The notes: generated by a model from the letters alone, not told the origin. 24,210 nucleotides of DNA from JAPHTQ01 sp051747405 (GCA_051747405.1 JBNJGC010000016.1:1-24210), one strand, 5' to 3'; numbered from the stretch's first letter, positions 14,999 through 22,028 are shown. Numbers and translations are program-made.

Positions 14999-15670
14999 TT
15001 ATACGGCTTTGTGTGCAATGAACAAGCCGCAGCCAAGTTTCTTGTTCTTGTGCGGACCGACGCCGATCTCCTGCAAACGTACCGCATCCTCGATGGGCAT
15101 GTCGGCCACCATCAGGCTGCGCGTAACCATCTCTCCGTCGGGGGTGTGCAGGGTATTCTCCTTGCCGCAGAGCACTTTTTTAAAGCGTAGTCCGGCACGA
15201 CGAAGCTCCTCGACCACTTCGGCGATGAAGCTATCCTCATCCTGTTCAGGGCGGCTGGCGGCAACATAACGGGCGTAGAGCGTGGTGCTGGTACTGAGCG
15301 GGCGCACTGTCGCTTTGCCCACCTCCATGCGGTTTCCGGCCACATCGAGGGTCTGGCCGCTCAGGGCCTTGCTATGTTCAACGCGGTGCTGCGGTACGCG
15401 CAGCACCAACTTGGTGCGCCGGGAGAGGTAGAGCAGCTCATCCCCACCCTGGGGACGCTCCCAGCCGTTGCCCGAATCGGCGACGTGGATCAGGTGCAGG
15501 CCCGCCTGCTGCTCCTCGGCAAACCAAGGGAGCGCCTGTTGGATCGCCGTAGAGAGCGCATGGGCGTGGTCCACCGGGAGGGTTTTGCATTGAATGGAGA
15601 ACAGGATATCGACCACATCCTCGGGGACGATGAAGCGATCCGGATCCTTATCCTCTTCTTGCCAGAACAT
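14999..15670 (-). CDS. Cas6/Cmx6-like (type I-MYXAN family) RNA-binding/endoribonuclease-like protein
   Basis: A 223-residue protein that I recognise as the family annotated type I-MYXAN CRISPR-associated Cas6/Cmx6. Supporting features: the VVDILFSIQCKTLPVDHAHAL start (19-39) typical of a RAMP ferredoxin-like strand and helix, LHLIHVADSGNGWERP (58-73), SRRTKLVLRVP (83-93), and a C-terminal glycine-rich loop GVGPHKNKKLGCGLF (203-217), the hallmark of Cas6 RAMP proteins. Cas6 enzymes cut CRISPR precursor RNA at repeats. No CRISPR array or other cas gene is visible nearby, and the gene sits five bases after the 237-residue gene and 67 bases before rspA, in a unit next to dsr. The actual RNA substrate, if any, is unknown. 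H35, H37, H59 and H62 are possible catalytic histidines. The family call is from pattern recognition, not a search. Confidence 0.75.
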   Translation of the reverse strand: MFWQEEDKDPDRFIVPEDVVDILFSIQCKTLPVDHAHALSTAIQQALPWFAEEQQAGLHLIHVADSGNGWERPQGGDELLYLSRRTKLVLRVPQHRVEHSKALSGQTLDVAGNRMEVGKATVRPLSTSTTLYARYVAASRPEQDEDSFIAEVVEELRRAGLRFKKVLCGKENTLHTPDGEMVTRSLMVADMPIEDAVRLQEIGVGPHKNKKLGCGLFIAHKAV

Positions 15671-15675
15671 AAGCC

Positions 15676-16389
15676 TTACTCCGCAGGGATCTTTTCACGC
15701 AGGGCGTCGCGATCGAACCACCACTGGTCCGCCGGGACGAGGACATCGAGGATCATCGCCAGGCGCGGCAGGAACTTGTCCGGCTCCTTGAGTTCGAGGC
15801 GATCCATCCAGATGTCGAATAGCTCCTGGGTGTCGCAGGCGCCATTGGTGTAGCGGCGCGCCACCTGCCCCAGCAGCTGTCCGGTAAAGAACTGCAGATC
15901 CTCTCGCGCCTTGCCTTCGGCGCGTAGGTCGACTAGGTAGCAGGCGGTGGCCGCAGCGATACCGGCACCGTCGGAGTCGTCCGGGGTCTCCTCCACCAGA
16001 TGTTCGAGCATGGCGATACTCAGTTCCGGGTCGATGGGATAGGTCACCCCCAACCAGATGCCGTGAGCCAAGGCGGCGATGGCATCCTCTTGCTCGGACT
16101 GGTAGAGGATGTCGCACGCTTCGACTGCCTGGAGCCACTGTTCATGCTCCAGGGCAATAGCGAAGGCCTCTTTGGCGACCTTCCAGGCGTCAGTCTTGCG
16201 ATCGACCAGATCGAGCAGGATATAACCGCTGTCGAGCAGCGGCTTGAGGCGATCCAGCCCCTGCAGTGTGCTAAGCTCACGCTCCAGCTCGGCCTGCCGC
16301 TTGACCAGCAGCTCGCTGGACTTGATGGCGTCGTTTGAACACTCGGCCTCACTGTGGTGGTCGTCGATATTCAGATATTTCACGGTCAT
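15676..16389 (-). CDS. Protein of unknown function (237 aa) in the RspA/Cas6-like unit
   Basis: I do not recognise this family. The 237-residue protein is acidic and soluble, with a likely coiled coil near the N-terminus (about 25-50, SSELLVKRQAELERELSTLQ) and then mostly helical sequence that reads like helical repeats (EAFAIALEHEQWLQAVEACDI, AIAALAHGIWLGVTYP, LSIAMLEHLVEETPDDSDGA). The end is DQWWFDRDALREKIPAE. No signal peptide, membrane segment or enzyme motif is seen. AAGGTG stands before the ATG at 16389. The stop lies five bases before the Cas6-like ATG, so the two are almost surely co-translated and may interact. Its function should be read together with RspA and the Cas6-like protein. 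Confidence 0.8.
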   Translation of the reverse strand: MTVKYLNIDDHHSEAECSNDAIKSSELLVKRQAELERELSTLQGLDRLKPLLDSGYILLDLVDRKTDAWKVAKEAFAIALEHEQWLQAVEACDILYQSEQEDAIAALAHGIWLGVTYPIDPELSIAMLEHLVEETPDDSDGAGIAAATACYLVDLRAEGKAREDLQFFTGQLLGQVARRYTNGACDTQELFDIWMDRLELKEPDKFLPRLAMILDVLVPADQWWFDRDALREKIPAE

Positions 16390-16424
16390 TCACACCTTGC
16401 TGTTATGCGCTACTCATTATTATA

Positions 16425-16601
16425 TTAGGTGAAGCTCGCCTCGAGCCGATCCTCCCAGTTCTCCGGCGTATCCGGGTAGGGCGGCTTGACATCGATGCGG
16501 AAAAACATCTCGCCCCGGGCGCGCTCTTTCACCACCTCCAGCAGGTCGTCAAACGACTCCAGCTGGGGGTTCTGAATCAAAATCTCGCTCAAATACAGCA
16601 T
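16425..16601 (-). CDS. Small protein of unknown function (58 aa)
   Basis: A 58-residue protein, MLYLSEILIQNPQLESFDDL at the start and PPYPDTPENWEDRLEASFT at the end. The ATG at 16601 is preferred because AGGGGA stands six bases before it; the frame also runs to an ATG at 16643, but that extension enters the terminal repeat of the MITE-like element and lacks a binding site. It reads as a compact globular or adaptor protein with the sequence EVVKERARGEMFFRIDVKP in the middle. It is the first gene of the minus-strand unit, 35 bases ahead of the 237-residue gene. No family is recognised. Confidence 0.65.
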   Translation of the reverse strand: MLYLSEILIQNPQLESFDDLLEVVKERARGEMFFRIDVKPPYPDTPENWEDRLEASFT

Positions 16602-16628
16602 CGCTGTCCCCTGTGTATAATCGAATCG

Positions 16629-16789
16629 AGTGTAGTGTTTCATACTGATTGACGTTTTCAGCGTGACTAGAAGCCGTCATCTGCGGCGTTGCGTTGCTTG
16701 GAAAGGGCGCGCCATTCCCTGCGCAACGCGCCTTGTCTTGGGGTATTTGCGGGCCTCTTAAAGCGCCAATCAGTATGAAACACTACACT
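16629..16789. mobile_element. 161-bp MITE-like element with 23-bp perfect terminal inverted repeats
   Basis: The left arm 16629-16651 (AGTGTAGTGTTTCATACTG..., 23 bases) is the exact reverse complement of the right arm 16767-16789. Inward of the arms the match continues imperfectly for about 14 bases. The centre contains a further GC-rich inverted motif (GCGTTGCG ... CGCAACGC). There is no reading frame for a transposase. Size, terminal repeats and lack of coding capacity fit a miniature inverted-repeat transposable element mobilised in trans. A target-site duplication is not apparent. It lies between the divergent 58-aa gene and dsrA. Confidence 0.75.
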
Positions 16790-17016
16790 AGTGGACTATA
16801 TGTGTGCACCCTCCCGCCAACTCAAGCGCTGGCGGCAGAAAATGCGGCGCAATAATAGCATACTGGACCGACAGGTCGCGGATGGTGAGAGGGACGGCTG
16901 AGGGTAATAATCCTGAAATAAATCGTAAGAGGGTGAGATATCCCTCAACTGGTCAAGATTTAACCAGACATGACAATCATTATTAAGGAGAGTCGCTATC
17001 TTATTGTATTTAATAA

Positions 17017-17035
17017 ACTTATAAAGTCTATAAGT
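17017..17035. promoter_or_regulatory. 19-bp dyad upstream of dsrA (candidate operator)
   Basis: ACTTATA-AAGTC-TATAAGT, a perfect 7-bp inverted repeat with a 5-base spacer in an AT-rich context, about 250 bases before dsrA. The size suits a dimeric regulator. No consensus is known to me for this site. Confidence 0.35.
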
Positions 17036-17066
17036 AAGCAAGAAGCATGTGCGTCGGGGTTTGTGT

Positions 17067-17084
17067 ATATCCCCTTTAGGATAT
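17067..17084. promoter_or_regulatory. 18-bp dyad upstream of dsrA
   Basis: ATATCC-CCTTTA-GGATAT, a perfect 6-bp inverted repeat 32 bases after the previous dyad. It may be an operator or the stem of a leader RNA hairpin. Confidence 0.3.
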
Positions 17085-17282
17085 GCGCCACCCTACCCTC
17101 CACCCCATCGGAAAGGTTTTATTGCCCTATAAGAAACTCCTAAACTTTGCAGCCATATTGGGAGCGTCCTATGCGAGGCTCTTCAATCCATGCAGGATTA
17201 ATCAGTACCTGCAGCCTTTGGTAGGTCGCCTTGAACAGACAAGAGACCATTTACCCATAAGTCTGACGGGAGTATTTAGATA

Positions 17283-18527
17283 ATGGCTAAGAAATTGCAC
17301 GACACACCGAACCTCGACCAGCTGGAAAGCGGACCGTGGCCCAGCTTCGTTACCGGCCTCAAGCGCCTGGCTAACGACAACGACATGATGGTTGACCTGA
17401 TGGGTCAGCTGGAAACCTCCTACCAGACCAAGAAGGGTTACTGGAAGGGTGGTACCGTTGGTGTCATCGGTTACGGTGGTGGCGTCATCCCCCGCTTTAC
17501 CGAGCTGATGGACGAGAACCACAAGCCGCTGTTCCCGGCCGCAGCCGAATTCCACACCCTGCGTATCATGCCCCCGGCCGGCATGCACTACGATACCGCT
17601 ACCCTGCGCAAGTTCTGCGACATCTGGGAAAAGTACGGCTCCGGCCTCATCGCTTTTCACGGTCAGTCCGGTGACATCATGTTCCAAGGCTGCACCACCG
17701 ACAACGTCCAGCCCGCCTTCGACGAGCTCAACGAGATGGGCTTCGACCTCGGCGGCGCCGGCCCGGCTGTCCGTACCGGCATGTCCTGCGTTGGTGCCGC
17801 TCGCTGTGAGCAGTCCTGCGCCGATGAGCAGAAGATTCACCGCACCCTGGTCAACGCCTTCCTCGACGACATGCACCGTCCGGCCCTGCCCTACAAGATG
17901 AAGTTCAAGGTCTCCGGCTGTGCCAACGACTGCATGAACTCCATCCACCGTGCCGACTTCTCCGTGATCGGCACCTGGCGCGACGAGATGAAGGTCGACC
18001 AGGACGAAGTCAAGGCCTTCGTAGCAGACAAAGGTCGCAAGTACGTGGTCGACAACGTCATCAGCCGCTGCCCGACCAACGCCCTGTCCCTGAACGACGA
18101 CGACACCCTCGACGTCGACAACAAGGGCTGCGTACGCTGCATGCACTGCCTCAACGTCATGAACAAGGCCCTCTCCCCCGGCGACGACAAGGGCGTATCC
18201 ATCCTCATCGGTGGTAAGCGTACCCTGAAGATCGGTGACCTGATGGGTACCGTTATCGTTCCCTTCATGAAGATGGAGAGCGACGACGACTACGAGGCCA
18301 TCGAAGAGTTGGCCGGTGAGGTTATCGACTTCTTCGCCGAAAACGCACTTGAGCACGAGCGTACCGGTGAGATGATCGAGCGTATCGGTCTGAACAACTT
18401 CCTTGAGGGTATCGGCATTGAGGTTGACCCGAACATGATCGCCTCTCCGCGTTCCAACTCCTACGTCCGCATGGACGGCTGGGACGAGGAAGCTCAGAAG
18501 TGGTTCGAGCGTAAAGCCAAGGCCTAA
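17283..18527 (+). CDS. dsrA: Reverse-type dissimilatory sulfite reductase, alpha subunit
   Basis: A 414-residue DsrA. With DsrB it forms the cytoplasmic alpha2-beta2 siroheme enzyme that, in sulfur oxidisers, turns DsrC-bound sulfane sulfur into sulfite. Siroheme and cluster-binding cysteines are visible at C169/C175/C179 (SCVGAARCEQSC) and C213/C217 (GCANDCMNS), and a ferredoxin-type insertion has C263 (SRCPTN) and C283, C286, C289 (KGCVRCMHCLN). The length matches known DsrA. The ATG at 17283 follows GGGAG at 17268-17272. The oxidative type is inferred from the dsrEFH and dsrL genes in the same operon, not from the DsrA sequence alone. It heads the operon. Confidence 0.98.
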   Translation: MAKKLHDTPNLDQLESGPWPSFVTGLKRLANDNDMMVDLMGQLETSYQTKKGYWKGGTVGVIGYGGGVIPRFTELMDENHKPLFPAAAEFHTLRIMPPAGMHYDTATLRKFCDIWEKYGSGLIAFHGQSGDIMFQGCTTDNVQPAFDELNEMGFDLGGAGPAVRTGMSCVGAARCEQSCADEQKIHRTLVNAFLDDMHRPALPYKMKFKVSGCANDCMNSIHRADFSVIGTWRDEMKVDQDEVKAFVADKGRKYVVDNVISRCPTNALSLNDDDTLDVDNKGCVRCMHCLNVMNKALSPGDDKGVSILIGGKRTLKIGDLMGTVIVPFMKMESDDDYEAIEELAGEVIDFFAENALEHERTGEMIERIGLNNFLEGIGIEVDPNMIASPRSNSYVRMDGWDEEAQKWFERKAKA

Positions 18528-18543
18528 TCAAAGATTGATTGAT

Positions 18544-18568
18544 GCGGGGGCGCAATGTGCGCTCCTGC
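18544..18568 (+). promoter_or_regulatory. Intercistronic RNA hairpin between dsrA and dsrB
   Basis: GCGGGGGCGCA, loop ATG, TGCGCTCCTGC: an 11-bp stem including two G-U pairs in RNA. It is not followed by a T run, so it is not a normal terminator. It could stabilise the dsrA transcript end, serve as an RNase cleavage border, or slow read-through. The dsrB binding site GGAGG (18591-18595) lies after it. Confidence 0.5.
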
Positions 18569-18600
18569 AATAACCATTTAACCATGAGTCGGAGGTAAAT

Positions 18601-19671
18601 ATGTCTGCACCTCGTATGCCTATCGAGAGCGGTGTACCGGATCCGTTTCCGTTCATGCACCCTGTGCTGAAGAAGAATTTTGGCCAGTGGAGCTATCACG
18701 ATCGTCCGCGTCCCGGTGTTCTGCGCCACGTTGCCAAGAGCGGCGATGAAGTCTGGACCGTTCGCGCGGGTACCCAGCGTCAGATGGACGTCTACACCAT
18801 TCGCAACCTGTGTGACATCGCCGACGAGTTCGCCGAAGGTCACGTACGCTTCACCATGCGCTCCAACATCGAGTTCATGGTCAGCGAAGAGTCAAAGGTC
18901 GCTCCCCTGGTAGAGAAGCTGCAAGCTGAAGGCTTCCCTGTCGGCGGTACCGGTCCTTCCGTTGCCATGATCTCCCACACCCAGGGTTGGCTGCACTGCG
19001 ACATCCCCGGTACCGACGCTTCCGGTGTTGTTAAGGCCCTGATGGATGAGCTGCACGAAGAGTTCATCAAAGAGGACATGCCCAACCGCGTTCACATCAC
19101 CACCTCCTGCTGCCAGATCAACTGCGGTGGTCAGGGTGATATCGCGATCAACATCCAGCACACCAAGCCGCCGAAGATCAACCACGACCTGGTTGCCAAC
19201 GCCTGTGAGCGTCCTTCCGTCGTGGCTCGTTGCCCGGTAGCGGCGATTCGTCCTGCTATGGTGAACGGCAAGCCGACCCTCGAGGTCGACGAGAAGAAGT
19301 GCATCTGCTGTGGTGCCTGCTTCCCGCCCTGCCCGCCCATGCAGATCAACGATCCGGAGCACTCCAAGCTGGCTATCTGGGTCGGTGGTAAGCACTCCAA
19401 CGCCCGCTCCAAGCCGATGTTCCACAAGCTGGTTGCTGCCGGCCTGCCCAACAACCCACCCCGCTGGCCGGAGGTTTCCGATGCCGTCAAGAACATCCTG
19501 GCGGTCTACAAGGAAGATGCAAAAGATTACGAGCGTATGGGTGACTGGGTTGAGCGTATTGGCTGGCCGCAGTTCTTCGAGAAGACCGGACTGCCGTTCA
19601 CCAAGTACCACATCGACAACTGGCGTGGCGGTCGTGTGAACCTGAACGCCTCTGCTCACATCCGCTTCTAA
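18601..19671 (+). CDS. dsrB: Reverse-type dissimilatory sulfite reductase, beta subunit
   Basis: A 356-residue DsrB, partner of DsrA. The catalytic siroheme-[4Fe-4S] site is carried by this subunit in characterised enzymes; visible ligands are C133 (LHCDI), C170, C171 and C175 (TTSCCQINCGG), and C211 (ARCPVAAI). A ferredoxin domain has C234, C237, C240 and C244 (KKCICCGACFPPCPP). The ATG follows a very good site (GGAGG, 18591-18595). It is 73 bases after dsrA with an intervening hairpin, and 18 bases before dsrE. Confidence 0.98.
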   Translation: MSAPRMPIESGVPDPFPFMHPVLKKNFGQWSYHDRPRPGVLRHVAKSGDEVWTVRAGTQRQMDVYTIRNLCDIADEFAEGHVRFTMRSNIEFMVSEESKVAPLVEKLQAEGFPVGGTGPSVAMISHTQGWLHCDIPGTDASGVVKALMDELHEEFIKEDMPNRVHITTSCCQINCGGQGDIAINIQHTKPPKINHDLVANACERPSVVARCPVAAIRPAMVNGKPTLEVDEKKCICCGACFPPCPPMQINDPEHSKLAIWVGGKHSNARSKPMFHKLVAAGLPNNPPRWPEVSDAVKNILAVYKEDAKDYERMGDWVERIGWPQFFEKTGLPFTKYHIDNWRGGRVNLNASAHIRF

Positions 19672-19689
19672 GAAGAGGTATTTGAGACG

Positions 19690-20082
19690 ATGAAGTTTAC
19701 TATTCAGGTTAATGAAGGTCCGTACCAGCACCAGGCCTCAGATACCGCGTACCAGTTCACCAAAGCGGCGCTGGAGAAGGGACACGAGATCTATCGTATC
19801 TTCTTCTACCACGACGGGGTGAACAACGCGACACGTCTGACTACGCCTCCGCAGGACGATCGCAATATCGTTGAGCGCTGGAGCGCCCTTGCCAAAGAGC
19901 ACGACCTGGATCTCGTCGTCTGCGTTGCCGCGGCCCAGCGCCGCGGCATCGCCGACAAGGACGAGGCCCAGCGTAACGGCAAGGATGCGGATAACCTCGC
20001 TGACGGCTTCCGTATTTCAGGTCTGGGTCAGTTGATCGAGGGCGGTATTCAGTCCGATCGACTGGTTGTGTTCGGTGACTAA
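19690..20082 (+). CDS. dsrE: Sulfurtransferase subunit DsrE
   Basis: A 130-residue DsrE, the sulfur-binding subunit of the DsrE2F2H2 complex that hands persulfide sulfur to DsrC. The active cysteine is C78 in VVCVAAAQRRG, the same position as Cys78 of A. vinosum DsrE. The first residues MKFTIQVNEGPYQHQASDTA are typical of the family. It is related to TusD. The cytoplasmic complex with DsrF and DsrH is a marker for oxidative dsr operons and is absent from sulfate reducers. Confidence 0.97.
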   Translation: MKFTIQVNEGPYQHQASDTAYQFTKAALEKGHEIYRIFFYHDGVNNATRLTTPPQDDRNIVERWSALAKEHDLDLVVCVAAAQRRGIADKDEAQRNGKDADNLADGFRISGLGQLIEGGIQSDRLVVFGD

Positions 20083-20097
20083 GCAAGGAGTTTGACG

Positions 20098-20508
20098 ATG
20101 AGTGAAGGTATCAAGAAATTCCTGTACGTAAATCGCAAGGCTCCTTACGGAACCGTCTATGCGCTTGAGTCACTGGAAGTTGTTCTGATTGGTGCGGCTT
20201 TCGAGCAAAACGTACAGCTGCTGTTTATGGATGATGGTGTATTCCAGATCACTAAAGGTCAGGACACCAAGGGTATTGAGAACAAAAACTTCTCACCTAC
20301 CTACTCCGCTCTGGGCGACTACGACGTAACCAAAATGTACGTCTCCAAGGAGTCTCTGGAGGAGCGCGGTCTGACTGTTGATGACCTCATGCCCCTCACC
20401 TACGAGGACGAGGACGATGATTGGGCCGAAAAGGACTCTATCATCCTGGTCAGCAAAGACGAGATCGCTGCTCTGATGGAAGAGCAGGACGTGGTTCTGA
20501 GTTTCTAA
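20098..20508 (+). CDS. dsrF: Sulfurtransferase complex subunit DsrF
   Basis: A 136-residue DsrF (TusC relative), starting at ATG 20098 seven bases after AAGGAG (20085-20090); a TTG two codons upstream is rejected. KKFLYVNRKAPYGTVYALE (6-24) and LFMDDGVFQITKGQDTKGI are family signatures. The protein has no cysteine at all, so it cannot carry a persulfide itself and should be a structural subunit of DsrEFH. The stretch TYEDEDDDWAEKDS near residues 101-114 is notably acidic. Confidence 0.96.
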   Translation: MSEGIKKFLYVNRKAPYGTVYALESLEVVLIGAAFEQNVQLLFMDDGVFQITKGQDTKGIENKNFSPTYSALGDYDVTKMYVSKESLEERGLTVDDLMPLTYEDEDDDWAEKDSIILVSKDEIAALMEEQDVVLSF

Positions 20509-20521
20509 GGGGGTATTTAAT

Positions 20522-20824
20522 ATGTTGTTGCACACAGTGAATAAATCACCCTTCGAAAAGAACAGCCTCGTCTCCTGCCTGGAGCATGCTGCCGATGGCA
20601 GTGCGGTACTGTTGATCGAAGACGGTGTTTATGGCGCGCTTAAGGGCTCAGCCCTTGCCGATAAGGTTAAAGGCGCCATGGGTAAGACCACCATCTATGC
20701 CCTGGGCCCCGATCTGGAAGCCCGTGGTATTGCCGATAAAGTGATGGACGGCATTAAAGTGGTTGATTATGCCGGCTTCGTCGACCTTGCGTGTGAAAAC
20801 GACAAGGTTCAAGCCTGGCTGTAA
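20522..20824 (+). CDS. dsrH: Sulfurtransferase complex subunit DsrH
   Basis: A 100-residue DsrH (TusB relative). MLLHTVNKSPFEKNSLVSCL contains the conserved cysteine C19, equivalent to the conserved Cys20 of A. vinosum DsrH, and DGVYGALKG is typical. The site AAGGGGG (20507-20513) overlaps the dsrF stop. It completes the DsrEFH heterohexamer. Confidence 0.97.
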   Translation: MLLHTVNKSPFEKNSLVSCLEHAADGSAVLLIEDGVYGALKGSALADKVKGAMGKTTIYALGPDLEARGIADKVMDGIKVVDYAGFVDLACENDKVQAWL

Positions 20825-20864
20825 TTCTGGCCGACTGTAATAAACTCTACGAGGAGATATTGAT

Positions 20865-21200
20865 ATGGCTACTATGACTGTTAATGGTCGCGAACTGGAA
20901 GTTGATGAGGAAGGTTACCTGATCGACCTGAGCCAGTGGGACAAAGAGGTTGGCGAAGAGCTGGCCAAGTCCGAGAACGTTGAGATGACCGACTCCCACT
21001 GGGAAGTTATCGACTTCCTTCGTGAGTACTACGACGAGTATCAGATCGCTCCTGCTGTACGCGTTCTGACCAAAGCGATCGGCAAGAAGCTGGGCAAAGA
21101 GAAGGGCAACAGCAAGTACCTGTACGAGCTGTTCCCCTACGGCCCGGCCAAGCAGGCTTGTAAGATTGCCGGCCTGCCCAAGCCGACCGGCTGCATCTAA
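20865..21200 (+). CDS. dsrC: Sulfur carrier protein DsrC
   Basis: A 111-residue DsrC with both redox cysteines: C99 (KQACKIAG) and the penultimate C110 (PTGCI). DsrC receives sulfur from DsrEFH and is the co-substrate of DsrAB; its trisulfide or disulfide forms connect DsrAB with the DsrMKJOP membrane complex. GAGGAG stands before the ATG. The gene is followed by a stable hairpin (21212-21234). In A. vinosum dsrC is expressed at a higher level than its neighbours, which fits termination after it. Compare the Cys-less RspA-like protein at 14593-14931. Confidence 0.98.
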   Translation: MATMTVNGRELEVDEEGYLIDLSQWDKEVGEELAKSENVEMTDSHWEVIDFLREYYDEYQIAPAVRVLTKAIGKKLGKEKGNSKYLYELFPYGPAKQACKIAGLPKPTGCI

Positions 21201-21211
21201 GCCGTTCTGTT

Positions 21212-21234
21212 GGGGAGGAGGATTGCTCCTCCCC
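21212..21234 (+). terminator. Partial terminator/attenuator after dsrC
   Basis: GGGGAGGAG, loop GATTG, CTCCTCCCC: a perfect 9-bp GC-rich stem 11 bases after the dsrC stop, followed by TTCTCAT, a poor T run. It probably gives partial termination or a stable 3' end for an upstream transcript while allowing read-through into dsrM. Confidence 0.65.
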
Positions 21235-21269
21235 TTCTCATAGATTTCCGTAGCTCGGAGGGTCGATAA

Positions 21270-21992
21270 ATGTCAGTGCTATATGCACTCCTTTTTTATG
21301 TTGCGACTGTGCTGCTGATTGCCGGTCTTGGTTATAAGATTCGCCAATACTGGACCACGCCTGCACCGCTAAAGATTCCGACAACACCCGCTCCAACGAC
21401 CCGTGGTGGCGTGGTGTTCCGCATGGCCCGTGAGGTCCTGCTGTTTGAAAGCCTGTTCAAATCCAATAAGTGGATTTGGATCTTCGGCTATATGTTCCAC
21501 ATCGGTCTGGCGCTGGTACTGCTGCGCCACACCCGTTACTTCATCGATATGGGGCCGCTGCTTACCTTTATCCAGCCCTTTGGCATCTATGGCGGAATGG
21601 CCATGGTCGCCGGCCTGCTCGGGCTGTGGGGACGCCGTGTTGTAGTGGAGCGTATCCGCTACATTACCAACCCCTCCGACCACCTGATCCTGGCACTACT
21701 GGTAGGGATCGGCGTCAGTGGCCTGATGATGAAGTTTGTCGCCCACACCGATATCGTGGCGGTCAAGGTCTTCTTCCAAAACTGGATGACCTTCAACTTC
21801 GGTGCCCTGGCACTGCCCGGCGATCCGCTGTTGCTGGTACACCTGCTGCTTGTTGCGGTGTTGATGATCATCTTTCCGCTCAGCAAGCTGCTGCACGCGC
21901 CCGGCGTGTTCTTCAGCCCGAGCCGTAACCAGGTCGACAATCCGCGTGAAAAGCGCCACCTGGCCGACTGGGCCGCAGAGCTCGACAAGTAA
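21270..21992 (+). CDS. dsrM: DsrM, membrane cytochrome b subunit of DsrMKJOP
   Basis: A 240-residue integral membrane protein with about five transmembrane helices (about 3-23, 66-85, 102-120, 138-158, 187-208), of the NarI-like haem b family. Histidines H77, H87, H138, H191 and H209 lie near membrane helices and include the likely haem ligands. With DsrK it exchanges electrons between DsrC and the quinone pool. The start ATG at 21270 gives the normal length; a CTCGGAGGGTCG region upstream offers the binding site. It precedes dsrK by 36 bases. Confidence 0.96.
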   Translation: MSVLYALLFYVATVLLIAGLGYKIRQYWTTPAPLKIPTTPAPTTRGGVVFRMAREVLLFESLFKSNKWIWIFGYMFHIGLALVLLRHTRYFIDMGPLLTFIQPFGIYGGMAMVAGLLGLWGRRVVVERIRYITNPSDHLILALLVGIGVSGLMMKFVAHTDIVAVKVFFQNWMTFNFGALALPGDPLLLVHLLLVAVLMIIFPLSKLLHAPGVFFSPSRNQVDNPREKRHLADWAAELDK

Positions 21993-22028
21993 ACTAGGCG
22001 AAATTGGACAAAGAACGAGGATAATCGC

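Larger units (their letters stand above)
16790..17282 (+). other. Long gene-free leader upstream of dsrA
   Basis: 493 bases from the MITE-like element to the dsrA ATG, with no convincing gene. The stretch 16900-17045 is clearly richer in A and T than the flanking genes, as expected for a regulatory region. It contains two dyads (17017-17035 and 17067-17084) described separately. The dsrA binding site is GGGAG at 17268-17272. I could not pick a sigma-70 promoter with confidence. The dsr operon promoter should lie here; in A. vinosum dsr transcription responds to sulfide and sulfur. Confidence 0.6.

Noticed and set aside
14593..16601. CRISPR array near the Cas6-like gene
   Set aside because: No series of regularly spaced direct repeats was found in this or any intergenic stretch of the window.
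16614..16619. Minus-strand -10-like TATACA ahead of the 58-aa gene
   Set aside because: A start from it would fall within the ribosome binding site, leaving no leader, and no -35 partner is seen.
16796..17041. 81-codon minus-strand frame in the dsrA upstream region
   Set aside because: No ribosome binding site, low-quality composition and location in the AT-rich regulatory region; no family recognised.
17202..18356. 384-codon open frame on the minus strand across dsrA
   Set aside because: It is antisense to dsrA, valine- and glycine-rich as expected from a complementary frame of a GC-rich gene, and has no recognisable domain.
18892..19731. 279-codon open frame on the minus strand across dsrB
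   Set aside because: Shadow of dsrB, with no family features.
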